Source: Cornus controversa
Taxonomy: Eukaryota; Streptophyta; Magnoliopsida; Cornales; Cornaceae
Direction of reading: 5' to 3'
NCBI GenBank assembly: GCA_026545225.1
Contig: CM048852.1
Coordinates: 13,860,146-13,924,145, forward strand
DNA length: 64,000 nucleotides
The position numbers and the translations under genes are program-made. Below, one piece after another: positions 32,786 through 46,289 of the stretch. Below the pieces are notes generated by a model. That model made no database searches and was not told the origin of the DNA. It was given only the letters and a program-made list of their open reading frames with translations. Every line of letters begins with the position of its first letter. The stretch's first letter is position 1.

Positions 32786-35700
32786 CAAAAGTGATATTTC
32801 TTGTTACTTACTTTAGTCATGGAAAAGGTACAGAGCTAAGAGTGATGCTCAGAGAGGGGAAGCCTCTACTCATAGGAGACAGAATGGGGTACGGTAGGCA
32901 GGTCAGGTTCAGTCATAGGGAAACCAGTCGAGGAGGCCTACTACTATGTTCAAAGGACATTGTTACGGGTGTGGTGAGTTAGGACATTCAGCTAAATATT
33001 GCCCTCACACCAATCAAGGACAACTTGGTCAGTAGGGACAGAGACAACAACCACCTTTCCTAGTACTGCAAGTTCCACAAATTCAAGCTTAGCATCATCC
33101 ACCTTTACACACACCACCACCGCCCGCGGGGCAACTGGGTCAGCATATGCATTATGGGAGGGTCTACAACGCCATGCCATATGATGTGTAAGCTTCTCAG
33201 GTGATTGAGGGTATGTTTCTGATCAATGGTAGATTTGTCCGTGTCTTATTTGATACTAGTGCATCTCATTCCTTTGTATCTAGAGTATTTGCTAACTTAT
33301 TTGGTATAGACATTTTGCTATATAGTTCTCCACTTACTATAGCTACACAGTTGGGGTTTAGTACGGTTTTACGAGAACACGATAGTCAGGTCCCTATAGA
33401 CATTGGCAGACTCAGGTTCTTGGTAGACTTATTGATCTTGGATATGTATTTCTATGATGTCATACTCGGGATGGATTGGTTATCACATTACCATGCTCAA
33501 GTTAATTGCCATGATAAGAAAATTTTTTTTTGCTATGCCAGGTCAGGAAATGTATTTGATTGTTATGCCATAATCAAATGGAGGGTCTAGTACGCACTTG
33601 TTCTTTATCAATGAAGAGTCTCCAGAAGGAACAACAATATCTTCAGATTCCATTCCAGTGGTATAAGACTTTCAGGATGTATTTCAGGAGATCCCAAGGT
33701 TACTACCGAGTCGTGAGATAAATTTTGTGATAGATTTAGCTCCAGGCACTAGGCCTATTGCTAGGGCCCCATATAGAATGGCACCTGTGGAAATGAGGGA
33801 GCTAAAGGATTAGATTCAACAACTTCTTAGTCAGAAATTTATTCACAGGAGTACTCCACTGTGGGGAGCATTGGTGTTGTTTGTGAAAAAGGAGGATGGG
33901 TCTCTTCACCTTTATATTGACTATAGAGAATTGAATAAGGTCACAATTCGCAACAAGTACCCGTTGCCTAGGATTGATGATCTGTTCAATCAGTTGAAGG
34001 GAGCCACCTACTTCTCGAAGATAGATTTGAGATTCGTGTATCATCAGCTTCGAGTTAGGGAGTAGGATGTACCGAAGACAGCCTTCCTTACCAGATATAG
34101 GTTGTATGAGTTTCGAGTTATGCCTTTCGGGTTAACAAACGCCCCAGTTGTCTTCATGGATCTAATAAACAGAGTGTTCAGGGCCAACTTAGTTCAGTTT
34201 GTTATTATTTTCATTAATGATATTGTGGTTTATTCTAGGTCAGAGGAAGATTATGCCAGACATCTTCATTTCATTCTGCAGACACTGAGAGATCATCAAC
34301 TATATGCAAAGTTTGAGAAGTGTGATTTCTGGTAGAGGGAGGTGAAGTTCTTGGGTCACGTAGTATTTGAGAAAAGGATAGCGATCGATCCAAGTAAAGT
34401 ATCAAAGGTTTTGGAGTGGGGACAGCCTACCTCACCTTTAAAAATTCACAGCTTTCTTAGGTTGGCTGGTTATTATCGTCAATTTATTCAAGTTTCTTTA
34501 AGATTGCTAGCCTACTCACCCATTTCACTAAAAAGGGTATGTCTTTTGTTTGGGATGACTCTTATCAGGTGGTGTTTGACGAGTTGAAGAACTTGGTATT
34601 CACCGATGCGTCATTATAGGGTCTCAGATGTGTGTTGATGTAGGAGGAGAGGTTGATATCTTATGTTTCACGTAAGCTTAAGCCTCATGAGCTTAATTAC
34701 CTGACTCATGCAATCGTGATTTTTGCTTTGAGGATTTGGAGGCATTACCTTTTGGGTGAGACTTTTAAATTGTTTAGCGACCACAAGAGTTTACAGTATC
34801 TATTCTCACAGAAGGAGCTGAATATGAGACAGCGTAGGTGGTTGGAGTTCGTGAAAGATTATCATTTTTCCATCTAGTAACACACAGGGAAAGCGAACGT
34901 AATAGCTAGTACACTTAGTCGCTAACCCTATGCTAGTCTTTTCGCTCTATTTGAATCAGAGTGGAATGACTTGAGCAACATTGATGCCTTAGCTGATGCC
35001 TTTGTAGCATGTGTAGTGGTTACACCTGCTATCATTCGGAAGGTAGTTATAGATCAGCTTATTGACCCATAGTGTGTAGAGTGGCTGAGTTGAAATCTGG
35101 AGAGGTACTATTTTATACAGTGATATAGATGGAGGATTGAGGTACAAGGGGCGGTCAGTGGTCCCCCTCACAATGATGACTTGAGGAGGGCAGTGATGAG
35201 TGAGGCCTATAGTTCTCACTTTTTGGTACACCTGGGAGGGGATAAGATGTACCAAAACATAAAATGATAGTTTTGGTGGGCAGGTATAAAGAGGGACATT
35301 GCTATATTTGTCTCCAAGTGTAGCACATGTTAGATGATCAAGATTAATCATGAGAGATCGCCAGGATCTTTGCAGCCACTGCTTATACCAGAGTGGAAGT
35401 GGGAGAGCATCTTCATGGATTTCATCGTGGGACTTCCCACCTCACAACAGAATCATGATGCTATTTGGGTGATAGTGGACAGGTTGACAAAATCAGCCCA
35501 TTTCTTACCCGTACGCTCAAGTTACACCTCAGAGCAATACGCAAAGCTTTACATTGCAGAGATAGTGAAGATTCATGGCGTGCCTTTGTCCATTATATCG
35601 GATAAGGATTTGAATTTTGTATCAGGGTTTTGGGAGAGTTTTTAGTAGGCTATGGGTACAGCTCTGCATCTTAATACAACCTATCACCCTTAGACTAATG

Positions 35701-36496
35701 GTCAAACTGAGAGAGTTAATTAGATTTTGGAGGAAATGTTGCGAGCATGTGTACTCGACTTCAAAGGTATTTGGGAGAGTTACTTGCTGCTAGTTGAGTT
35801 TTCCTATAACAATAGTTATCAAAAAACTATTGGTATGGCACCATTTGAGGCTTTGCATGGCCACCCGTGTAGGTCACCGGTATGCTGGTTGGAGGTTGGA
35901 AAGAATAGATTCTTGGGTCCTAAGTTTATTTAGGACACATAAGAGAAAATTGCTCTCATTAAAGACCGTATACGGATTGTGCAGAGTAGACAAAAGAGTT
36001 ATGAAAATCAAAGAACTCAAGCACTAGAGTTCAAGGTAGGGGATCAGGTTCTACTCAAGGTTTCTCCCATAAAGGGAGTAATGCAGTTTGGGAGAAAGGG
36101 AAAGTTAGCACCTCATTTTGTAGGTCCTTTTATAATTACGGACAGGATTGGGGCGGTAGTGTATAGACTGGCATTACCAGACACGATGCACAAGGTGTAT
36201 AATATTTTTCATGTCTCTATGGTGTGGAAATTCCTTAGAGATGAGGATATTTACCAGCACATTGATGTTGGAGAGATTGAGTTGCAACCAAGTGCAACAT
36301 ATATGGAGCAGCCTTACTATATTCTTGACCGTAGGGACCAGGTTCTTTGTTCTAAGAGTATTCCATTAGTTCGAGTTCAGTGGAGCCACCACAATGAGGC
36401 AGAATTCAATTGGAAAAAGGGTGGATAAAATAAAAGCAAAGTTTCCAAAGCTTTTTCTTTAGGTATGGGGTGAATTCCGAGGATAGAATTCCTCTT

Positions 36497-36516
36497 TTTA
36501 GGGGGGGGGGGGAGAA
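36497..36516 (+). other. Polypurine tract of the Tekay-type element
   Basis: A run of about a dozen G residues followed by AGAA lies directly before the LTR start TGTAATACCCCG. Confidence 0.8.
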
Positions 36517-36825
36517 TGTAATACCCCGTAAATTTTGAGGATATTTAAATTGGGTTTCAATTATTTAATTGGGTTTTATTTATTTATTATTATTTAGTGG
36601 GTTTTAATTTTTTAAATGGTTTTAGTTAAAATTTTGTCAATGCTTGTTTTATTTGTTTAATGTGGATGTTTGAATTGTTTCTAAGTGTTGATTGATTTTA
36701 ATTGTGAGTGAAATATTTGTTTTAAATGAATTTTTTTTCTTTTAAATAAAATATATGGGTTTTTGGGTTGCAAGTTCTTTAATTTTTAATTTTTCTCAGG
36801 TTGGGCTAGACTGTTGGGTTGGGCT

Positions 36826-36867
<42 letters not shown>

Positions 36868-39120
36868 TATAGGTGGGCTAAGTATTTTATATTTATTAAT
36901 ATAATTATTTAAGAATTTTTATTTTAGTTTTCTAGAAAGAAAATTAAAATAAGAGAGAAAAAGAAAAGGGGGTTAGGGTTTCTGTCGTTTACACGTACAG
37001 AGACCGAAAGAGCGTAGACGTAAGTGAGAAGGGAGAGAAGAAGCGATTCATCGGGACGAGTTCGTGTTCGCCAAAAAGGCAAGTTCGAACCTTTATATTT
37101 TTTTATTATGTATATATGTTGCTTGTATACGTATATTCATGTATTTAATTGTGAAATTGTATGATTATGCACGCTAAGAATGATTCTGTGGATTAAACAT
37201 GAAGAATCTAGGGGTTTAGTACTATTATAGGGTATTTTTCCATATATATATGCATGTATATATGACTGTATAGGCGGGTGTGTATATATATATATATATA
37301 TGAACATGAAATTGGGTTTAATGCATTCATCATTTTTGAAGGTTTTTGTTCCAATTAATAGGTAGATCTCGCTTTCCCGAACAATTCTTGAAAGTTTGGT
37401 TGCGAACCATTGGGTAGATTGACTGAGTTTAAAATTTTAGAATTTTCAAACTTGAAATTGGGCGTTTTTGATTTAGGCTGTGAGAGGGGGTGATTTTGGT
37501 ACCAATGTGTAGCATAGATTGGGATAAGTTAAATGGTATATTCATACGCGCAATTCGGTGCCCAGAAGTGGCCGTAAAGTTTCGGCTCCATTTTTGAACG
37601 TGAGTTGCAGGAAGAAGGAAAAGAAAAGAAAAAAGAAAAAAAAAGGAGGAAGAAGAAAAGGGGGGTAGCGCCCCCATGGGCACCGCCGGCGCGTGGGGGC
37701 ACTTACCGAGGGCGGCAGTAGCCCCACTCACCCGGGGCCCTCCTCTTGGCCCAATTTGGGCCAGTCCGGGGTATTTTTATTTTTTTTTAAATTTTAAAAT
37801 TGATTTTTAAAATTGAAAATTTGGAAAAACAGTTTTTAAAATTGTTTTTAAATTCCAAAAAATTCTAAAAAAATTTGGGTAATCTTTTGGGGACAGAATG
37901 CACTTGGGTTTTAAATATCCAATCAAAATGGGGTTCTCTTGTGGTTTAAGTAGTATAAAAAATGTGCCTTAAAGTAGGATTTTTATTTTCTTTCATGTTG
38001 GAAAATTTTTCAAATTTCTGAAAAATTCTAGAATAATTAAGTAGGGTTCTTAGGAACAGAATAGGTCCAGAAACCTAGATTAGAGTTAGGTTTAGACTCC
38101 CTCGATGATTTAGGTACGTTGGAAGTTTGGTTGTGTGCTTGCTTATATAATTAGTGGTTGTATTATTTTTATTCCCTTAATTGTATTCTTTGAAATTATA
38201 ACTATTCATGATATACTTGATATAAGTTTCATTGTTTATGAGTTATTTTATTGTGGTGATTAAACTTTTGTTAAATTAAATTATTGTGCTAAGTAGGTTA
38301 GATCTTTTGTTTTGGTTTAATAGGTTAGTTATAGAGGCATGTAAGGATTGCCTGGGGGCATGTCAGGATTGCCAATACCTAATAAGGTATCTAGGGTTAG
38401 TTAGGGAGGCATGTAAGGATTGTAAGGGGACATGTTAGGGTTGCCAATACCTAATAAGGTATTTGTGGATAGTATAGGAGGCATGTCAGGATTGCCTAGT
38501 TTAATAAGGTATTATATTTGTGCCTTTGATTTGAACTTAGAAATAGGTTCTACACTTGTGTGATAGGGGTTGAATTGGGATGTTATATAGGACGACTTCT
38601 ATTCGGAGATATGAGATAGATAAGGAAATTATTGTATATGATTATATATATATATATTGGTTGTCCCTCATATAGAGGGTATGTATATCGCTTCTCTAAT
38701 TGGGTTGTAGTACTAGAGAGAACTTGCTTGTGGGTTTAACCCACTTTGTTGATATTTCAGGTTCGAGGCTGGTTCCACTGAGAGGATAGAGTCTTGGGTT
38801 AGTTGATTATGGCAGACATCTCCTCTCATCAGTTTTCAAATTAGGAACCCATTCTCTTCTTAATGTTCAGCATATGAACTTTATTGAGACATTGGCTATT
38901 TTGTTATTTAATTTATAGTAATAACTCTTGTTCCTTCTGGTTAAGGGGTCCTTGGGTTACAAGACTTCCAAGTTATATTGTTAGACATGTACTTTATTTA
39001 CTTAACATTTTATTATTTCAGATGGACTTTCTATTCTACTTTAAAATTTGTATTCTATGCTTGTTGATATCAGTTGTAAATATCTCTCAAGTTTTGTGTG
39101 TTAGACAGGCCACCGCATGC
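36517..39120 (+). repeat. 3' LTR of the Tekay-type element
   Basis: Starts TGTAATACCCCGTAAATTTTG. Long and noncoding, with TA microsatellites at 36828-36862 and 37280-37300. A GC-rich core at 37660-37770 resembles 63600-63760. Diverged repeats of GGCATGT(A/C)AGGATTGCC lie at 38335-38500. The 3' limit is taken where the RTE fragment begins and is approximate. Confidence 0.7.
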
Positions 39121-39124
39121 GCGA

Positions 39125-39475
39125 AATTTTGTAGGGGGATTTCAATATCTCTAACATTTTCCTCCACGCCTAAACTTCTTATATGGTTTTCATTTAGCAA
39201 TTTCTCAAAATAGCTTTCCCATCTTTCTTTAATTTCATCGTCCTTTACTAAAACCCGTGAATCTTCACTCTTAATACATTTAATATGGCTAAAATCTCTA
39301 GTTTTCCTCTCCCTTAGCATGGCAAGTTTATATATATTCTTCTCCCCATCTTTTGTACCTAGTTTAGAATAGAAATAGTCATATGCTCTATGGTTTGCCT
39401 CACTTACAACTTTCTTAACTTCTTTATTTGCTTTTTTGTATTTGTTAGAGGTTTCACTATTCCTAGTTTTTTTGC
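39125..39475 (-). pseudogene. RTE-type LINE fragment
   Basis: On the minus strand it encodes RNSETSNKYKKANKEVKKVV, then AYDYFYSKLGTKDGEKNIYK, LRERKTRDFSHIKCIKSED and IKERWESYFEKLLNEN. This is the linker between endonuclease and reverse transcriptase of plant RTE-clade LINEs. The catalytic domains on either side are missing. It sits between two Tekay-type LTRs that point toward it. No A tail or target duplication seen. Confidence 0.75.
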
Positions 39476-39479
39476 CAAA

Positions 39480-41067
39480 TTTTATTGCATTAAACAACCG
39501 AATCAAAACAATTCCTTCTATTGACATACAACAGAAACCATTTAACCACATACACATATGATTGCAAGGAAAAGAAAAAAAATTAAATAAATAAATAACT
39601 AGATACAAAAAGTCCCAACATAATGAAAGCCTGCTTGCTAATTATATCACAAGTGTAGCTAAACCTAGCTCTAATCGATGATTCCATGCATATTCTGCCC
39701 TAAAAAGGCACACATAATTTTCTGGCGATTTTTTGGAATTTATTGGTAATTTAAAATAGTTTTTCCTATTTTCTACATTTTAAACAAATGTTTTAAAAAG
39801 AAAAAAATACTTTTACACACTTACTGGCCAGAGGTTGGGCTCGGTGAGTGGGAACGGACCACCATTTTTTGGATCTCAGTCGGCCACCGAAAAAAGGGCG
39901 CACACGCCCCCATGCGCCTACAATGCGTGTGGGTATTGTGCTGCCCTGCGCTAGGGCTCCTTCTTCCTCAGCGCCCCTTATTATGCAGCGCGCACCAGCC
40001 CCCCTCCGACCACCATCCCCCTCATTTTATACACCAAACTTCTACTCTTCATCTAAGCTTCCTATTGGCACAAAAATCTCCTTCATCCATGGCCTAAATG
40101 AAAAACCCCCAATTTCAAGTTTCTAGAGTTCTTAATCTAAAACTTTAAATTCTATCAAATTTCTCAACAATCTACATCCCAGTGATCAAGGATCATTCAC
40201 AGAGGTCAAATGAACACATTGTTCGGATCACATTCCATCAAACACAAATTTAAATGTTCATATACGAATAAACATATATGCATATATATGTACACACACT
40301 TATATATCGTTACAGTAACCTTTCACATGAATTTACATATGTATTTAAATAGAATTCCATACCATTATACATGTTCATACATAAATCCATATATATATAC
40401 ATGTATACATATACAATCAAGCAACACAAACATTAATCTATGTTTATAAGCACAAAGGGGAAGTGTAGAAAATCAACTTGCCTTATGATCTGAACATTAA
40501 ATCGCTCCTCTCCCTCCTCTCTTGCGTCTACTATTCTCTTGCTCTTTGTACGTGAAAGCGACATAACCCTATTTCTTTTTCTCTTTATTTTTGTTTTTCT
40601 TTTAGAATTACCAATATAATTACTAAAAGAATTAAAAAAGAAAAAAAATAACAATTATAAATATATATATATATATATAGACCAACACCTAAATAATTAT
40701 AAAACAACCTATATAGTAATGATCTAGCCCAACTCAATAATCCAGCCCCAACTCCCCTTAGCCCAATTCTGAAATAAAATTTAATAAAAATAAAAGAAAT
40801 ACAATACTATGGTCCAGCCCAAAAAAATAAAAATATCCACCTATTTTATTTTAAATACAGGCAACCAATCACTTGGCATCATATAAATCAAACTTCTACA
40901 TTAAACATACAACAATAGACTTTAACAAAATTTACCTAAAACATTTAGCATTTAAACAAAAAAATAATTTAAACAAATAGAGCATTTAGCAGTTAAAACA
41001 CACAATAACAATTTAAATAAATAAGAAGCACCCAAATTAAATAACCTCAAATTTACGGAGTATTACA
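39480..41067 (-). mobile_element. Tekay-type LTR, minus orientation
   Basis: Read from 41067 on the minus strand it starts TGTAATACTCCGTAAATTTG, matching the 36517 LTR start. It continues through similar AT-rich, TA-microsatellite (40659-40678) and GC-rich sections (39850-40010, with GCCCCCATGCGCC). No polyprotein is attached. Broken or partial; diverged from the 36517 LTR, so the two are not the pair of one recent element. Confidence 0.7.
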
Positions 41068-44000
41068 GTTCCCAATTGGAATCGGTAGACCTTTGTTCTC
41101 TCTAGCCTTAATTGCCAGTGGTGTGTTTTTTTCAGCCATTTCTCTGCCCATTATTGGCCTTAATTGTCGAAGTTGTGATTCATTGCTGAAACTATTTTCT
41201 TCTCTTGTTCTCCTAATTTATTCATCTTTTCGCATATAACTAAATTCTCTATCCTTCTATTCAAATAGCCTACCATGATGAAAAAATCAGATGCCTCTGC
41301 CACCACCGTCACCCAAAACACCACAAACACTCAAAATCCAAGTCCAAATCCCGGAGAATTCCAGAATATTTCTGCCTCATTCAAACTTAATGGAGGAAAT
41401 TATCTTGAGTGGTCACAATTGGTGAAAACATACATGAAAGGAAAAGGAAAGTTGAGCCACTTGCTTCGATAAGAGGTAAGCAAGAATGTGCCGAAGTTTG
41501 ATGTCTGGGATCAGGAGGCTTCTCAAATCATGTCCTGGCTATGGAATTCGATGCAGCAAAAAATTAGTAGAACTTGTATGTTCCTTTCTACACCTAAAGA
41601 GATTTGGGAGGTTGTTGGTCAGACATACTCTAAGGTTAGAGATGCTGCTCAAATTTATGAACTTAGGACTAGGATTCACAATACCAAGCAAGGTACCCTC
41701 TCTATGATTGAATATTATAATTTTATACGTGGTTTATGGCTTGAATTAGACCAATATCAGAATTTAAAATGGAGTGTAACAAAGATACTACTATGTATCA
41801 ATAATTTATTGAAAGAGAGAGTTTCTGAATTTTTGGCTGGTTTGAATAATGATTTTGATAAGATCAAAGTCCAAATCCTTGGTAAAGAGATACTTCCTTC
41901 TTTGAGGGAAGCTTTTTCAATTGTTAGGGGTGAAGAAGGCCAAAGGGTTGTTATACTAGACCAAAACTCCTCGGAAGGCTCAACCTTGGCTGTTGTTCAT
42001 CCCCAAACCAATACCACTACAACTGCTGCCCAAACAATGTGTACAGCTGTCACTGCCACAACAGCAAATTTAGGAAGGAACGAGGGTAGAAGACCAAGTG
42101 ACAAGGACTCACAATGCTGCACCTATTGCCGAAAGCTGAGACATACCAAAGAGACATGTTGGCAACTCCATGGAAAGCCACCAAATGTTCCTGGGAGATG
42201 GAATGAAGGTCGAGGAGGAAATAGGGGTACAAACCTAGGCTAATCTTGCCAACACAGAAGAAAAACCCATAGATAGTAATGTTAGTCAAGAGGGAGATTT
42301 GAACAAAGAAGAAGTCGGAAAACTGAAGCAATTGCTATCACGACTTGAAAAATTGGGTGGGGCAGCATGTTTTGCTTAGACGGGTAAGTACTCTCTTGCC
42401 TTGAATGCCTTAAAAGAATAGTTTTTAAGCCCCTTGGTCATAGACTTAGGAGCTTCGGATCATATGACCAATTTTTCAAGATAGTTTTCAACCTATAGCC
42501 CATACCCTAGAAATAAAAAAATTAAAATAGCAGATGGAACCTTCGCCACCATATCTGGTCAAGGAAATATTTCCTTGACAAAATATATCATCCTTGAAAA
42601 TGTCTTACATGTTTCGAAACTCTCTGTTAATATGTTGTCTATCTTTAAGATCACCAGAATTGCTCTGTGAATTTTTCATCTTTTGAATGTGTTTTTTAGG
42701 AACTTCATACAAGGAAGATAATTGGACGTACAAGAAAGGAGGGCCTGTACTTCCTGGAAGCTGAAAATGGCATAGTTGGCACAACTCCTCTTTCCTATTT
42801 GTTTGAAAGTTTCGCATCAAATAAGACTTAAGTTTGGTTGCTTCATTTCCGTCTTGATCACCCACCTTTTCCTTTGTGAAAAAGAATGTTTCCTAGTGTG
42901 TTTGAAATACTAGATGTTCAAAATTTTCATTGTGATGCCTATGAACTTGCTAAACACCATCGAGTGTCTTTTCCTTTGAGCAATAAAAGAAATTATGTTC
43001 CTTTCAGTATGATTCACACAGATGTTTGGGGACCTACTAGGGTCAAAATTATTTTTGGGGCAAAGTGGTTTGTGTATTCGTTGATGAGTGTAAGAGTGTT
43101 ACTTGGGTTTCCTTATGAAGCAAAAATCAGATGTTAGTACCATATTCCCTATTTTCCAGAAAATGGTGAGCACCCAATTTAATACAAAAATTCAAACTCT
43201 AAGATTTGATAATGGGAGAGAATACTTCAACCAATACGTATCACCTATCAGCATACTTACAAAAAGAGGGCATTTTTCACCAATCTTCCTATAATGATAC
43301 CCCATATATAGCAGAATGGGATAGTTGAGCGAAAAAATAGACACTTGTAAGAAGTTACAAGAGCCTTAATTTTCCAAATGAATGTCCCTAAGATTTATTG
43401 GGGGGAAGTTGTACTTACTGCTGCTCATCCTATAAACAAGTTACCCTCTTGAGTTCTAGATTTCAAAACACCCATGAGTCAATTTATTCATTTTTACCCA
43501 CACTTTGATGGTTACAGTCATATCCCTCCCAAAATTTTTGGTTGTGTTGCATTTGTTCATGTATATACTCACCAAAGAACAAAACTTGACCCTAGAGCCC
43601 TTCGATGTGTGTTTGTCGACTACTCTCCAACAAAAAAGGGATATAAGTGTTATCATCTAGCTTCTAGAAATTTTCTTGTGTCTATGGATGTCACTTTTAA
43701 TGAGCACCAACCTTTTTTCTCTCAACCTTATCTTCAGGGGGAGTCATTTGTAGAAGATAAGGAGTTTTTTCCTTCTTTTTTTTCCAGATCTGTACCCTCT
43801 ATCTTTTGATCCCTCTAAAATAGTGTCTGCAGCTATACCTGTGAGTTCTGAGAGCTTCCCAAATCCACCTGTGCTTAATCTCTCCGAGTTACACCTACTC
43901 GAGTCCATGGAACCTCAGTCTGTTCAATAGAGAGAGAGAGAACCATGCTACACCACTCAAAGTGTACTCCAAAAGGATACAATCAAGTCCAGAACCACTA

Positions 44001-46050
44001 ACTGCTGCTCCAATTATTAAGTCTGAAGAAGGTACTGAGAAATAACTTGATTCTAATTCTAATGAGTTTAAAGATCTCCATCTGCCCATTGTTGTTACGA
44101 AAGGTAAAAGACATTGCACCCAACATCCTTTAACTAACTTGGTTTCATTTTATAATCTTTCTACATCTCACAAAGCATTTGTTACCAAGCTTAACTTCAT
44201 TGATATACCTAAAACTATTCAAGAGGCACTAGGGAATGAGAATTGGAGGAAGACTATGCTAGAAGAGATGAGTGCGCTGAAAAAAAAATAATACTTGGGA
44301 GATTGTTGATCTTCCTGCGAGAAAAAATAGGTTGGATGTAAATGGATATTTACCATGAAATATAGGGCGGATGGGTCACTTGAGAGGTATAAGGCAAGAT
44401 TAGTGGCTAAAGGCTATACTCAGACTCACATGATAGTTTACCAGGAAACCTTCACTCTAGTGGAAAAAAGAACACTATTCGTATATTGTTATCTCTTGCT
44501 ACTAACCTTGGTTAGCCTTTGCAGCAGTTTGATGTAAAAAATGCATTCTTTCATGGAGATTTAGAGGAGGAGGATTATATGGAGATACCATCTGGTCTAG
44601 AAGGAAATTTCAAAGGGAACAAAGTTTGTAGATTGAAGAACGCTTTATATGAACTTAAGTAGTCACCTAGAGCCTGGTTTGGGAGGTTAGCTAAAGCAAT
44701 GAAGAATTTGACATATACCCAGAGCCAAGGGGATCATACTTTGTTTGTTAAACACTCTGGTCAGGGTAAAATAACTGCTCTCATTGTGTATGTTGATGGC
44801 ATTGTTGTAATAGGGGATGATTTAGAAGAAATAGGGAGATTGACGGAGAGACATGCAAAAGAATTTGAGATTAAAGACCTAGGAAGACTTAAATACTTTC
44901 TAGGAATTGAAGTTGCTCAATTAAAAGAGGGAATAGTAATTTCATAGCAGAAGTATATATTAGATCTCCTTAGAGAAATTGGGATGTTGGGGTGTAGGCC
45001 GGCGAATACTCCTATTGAGGTTGGTCGCAAGCTTGATGAAGGAATGAACAGTGCTCTAGTTGAGAGGGAGATGTATCAACATTTAGTGGGTAATGGGTAA
45101 ACTAATCTACTTATCGCATACTAGGCCTGATATAGCTTATGATATGAGTGTGGTAAGCCAGTTTATTCATAATCCAAGGAGATACATGTGGAGGCAGTTA
45201 TTCAAATACTTAGATACTTGAAGTTAACTCTCGGTAGAGGCAGCTTGTTCCAAAATACTAGAAGAATGGCACTTGAAGTTTATACAGATGCTGATTAGGC
45301 AGGGTCAGTTACAGATAGAAGGTCGACATCTGGCTACTGTACTTTTTTGGGAGGGAATTTGGTGACTTGGAGGAGTAAAAAGCAGTTTGTAGTTGCCAGG
45401 TCTAGCATAGAAGCAGAGTTTTGAGCTATGGCACATGGGCTATGTGAGCTCCTTTCGATAAAGATCATACTTAGTGAGCTTAGAGTGAGCTAGGAAGGTC
45501 CGATAAAGCTCTATTGTGACAACAAATCGACTTTAAGTATAGCTCACAATCCAGTTCAACATGACTGAACTAAGCATGTTGAAGTTGATAGCCATTTTAT
45601 CAAGGAGAAGCTGGATAGTGGGTTAGTATGCACTCCCTACATATCCTCAGAAAGACAGTTAGCCGACATATTAACCAAGGGACTTGCAGCTCGACCATTC
45701 CAATCTAACACAAGAAAGTTGGAAATGAAGAACATTTACTCACCAACTTGAGAGGGGGGGGGGGTTGGAGAATATGTGCATTAAAGGGCTAGATTACATG
45801 ACCCATATATGCTGTGATAGAGCCTGGATAGGCTGGATATTTCCTTTTTTGTAGTTTCCTTTTCTTGAATAGTTGACTTTATTTGTTTCTTGTAATTAAT
45901 GATTTCCTAGAATAGGGTAGTTTCCTTTTCCTTTTCCTGGAAAAAGCTATATAAATATCTTGTAAAAACTCATTCAATGATTCAATGATGATAATATTTT
46001 TTCTAGAAACTCTTCTTTATTTACAATTTTTTCATGATTCAATCTCATAT
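41068..46050 (+). mobile_element. Decayed Ty1/Copia retrotransposon
   Basis: Parts in order: gag (about 41275-42240, with FKLNGGNYLEWSQLVKTYMK and zinc knuckle CTYCRKLRHTKETCWQLHG); a GAG-pre-integrase and integrase region (about 42880-43450, with MIHTDVWGPTRV); reverse transcriptase (about 44200-45000, with YKARLVAKGYTQTH, catalytic VYVDGIVVIGDD and KYFLGIEVAQ); RNase H (about 45270-45700, with DRRSTSGYCTFLGGN and HFIKEKLDSG); then a G-tract and 3' LTR. Integrase before reverse transcriptase is the Copia order. No 5' LTR was found; the element starts at the edge of the Tekay-type LTR. Broken in roughly ten places, so old. Confidence 0.85.
45765..46050 (+). repeat. 3' LTR of the Copia element
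   Basis: Follows a run of G residues at 45751-45762 and starts near TTGGAGAATATGTGC. A TATA box (TATATAAATA, about 45949-45958) is present. The 3' limit is approximate because no target duplication was found. Confidence 0.6.
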
Positions 46051-46201
46051 CTGATTTCCTCAGAAGATGAAAATGTAATATAATTTTATTAAGTTATTAT
46101 TACTTTTATATATGCTAAGCTATATAGTATTTTATAGATAAACTAATTAAAATATAATATGATGTTAAGTTATATTAATAATGAAACAATAGTTGGTGTT
46201 G

Positions 46202-46270
46202 ACTAGCATGTTTACCTCCCAAAAAAAAAAGGAAGAAAAAGAGAAATAAAATGGATACTAGCATGTTTAC
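46202..46270. repeat. A-rich filler bounded by 14-bp direct repeats
   Basis: ACTAGCATGTTTAC occurs at 46202-46215 and 46257-46270. Between them are 41 bases, mostly A and G, with a run of ten A residues. This looks like a target-site duplication around a poly(A)-only retrotransposed scrap. Confidence 0.7.
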
Positions 46271-46289
46271 GATCAAGGAATGAACATAT

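Larger units (their letters stand above)
32790..39120 (+). mobile_element. Decayed Ty3/Gypsy Tekay-type retrotransposon
   Basis: A chromovirus-class Gypsy fossil lacking a recognisable 5' LTR. Parts in order: gag end with zinc knuckle CYGCGELGHSAKYCPH (about 32950-33010); protease (about 33200-33590, with VLFDTSASHSFVS and VILGMDWLSHYHA); reverse transcriptase and RNase H (about 33860-34880, with [19 protein letters not shown] and [10 protein letters not shown]); integrase (about 35200-36430, with [12 protein letters not shown] and [11 protein letters not shown]); then a polypurine tract and 3' LTR. The [13 protein letters not shown] signature and the TGTAATACCCCG LTR start fit the Tekay/Del group. 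Heavily broken, with roughly ten interruptions, so old. Confidence 0.85.

Noticed and set aside
37660-37770. GC-rich patch as a CpG island promoter
   Set aside because: It is the conserved GC-rich core of Tekay-type LTRs, also seen at 39850-40010 and 63600-63760; no gene follows.
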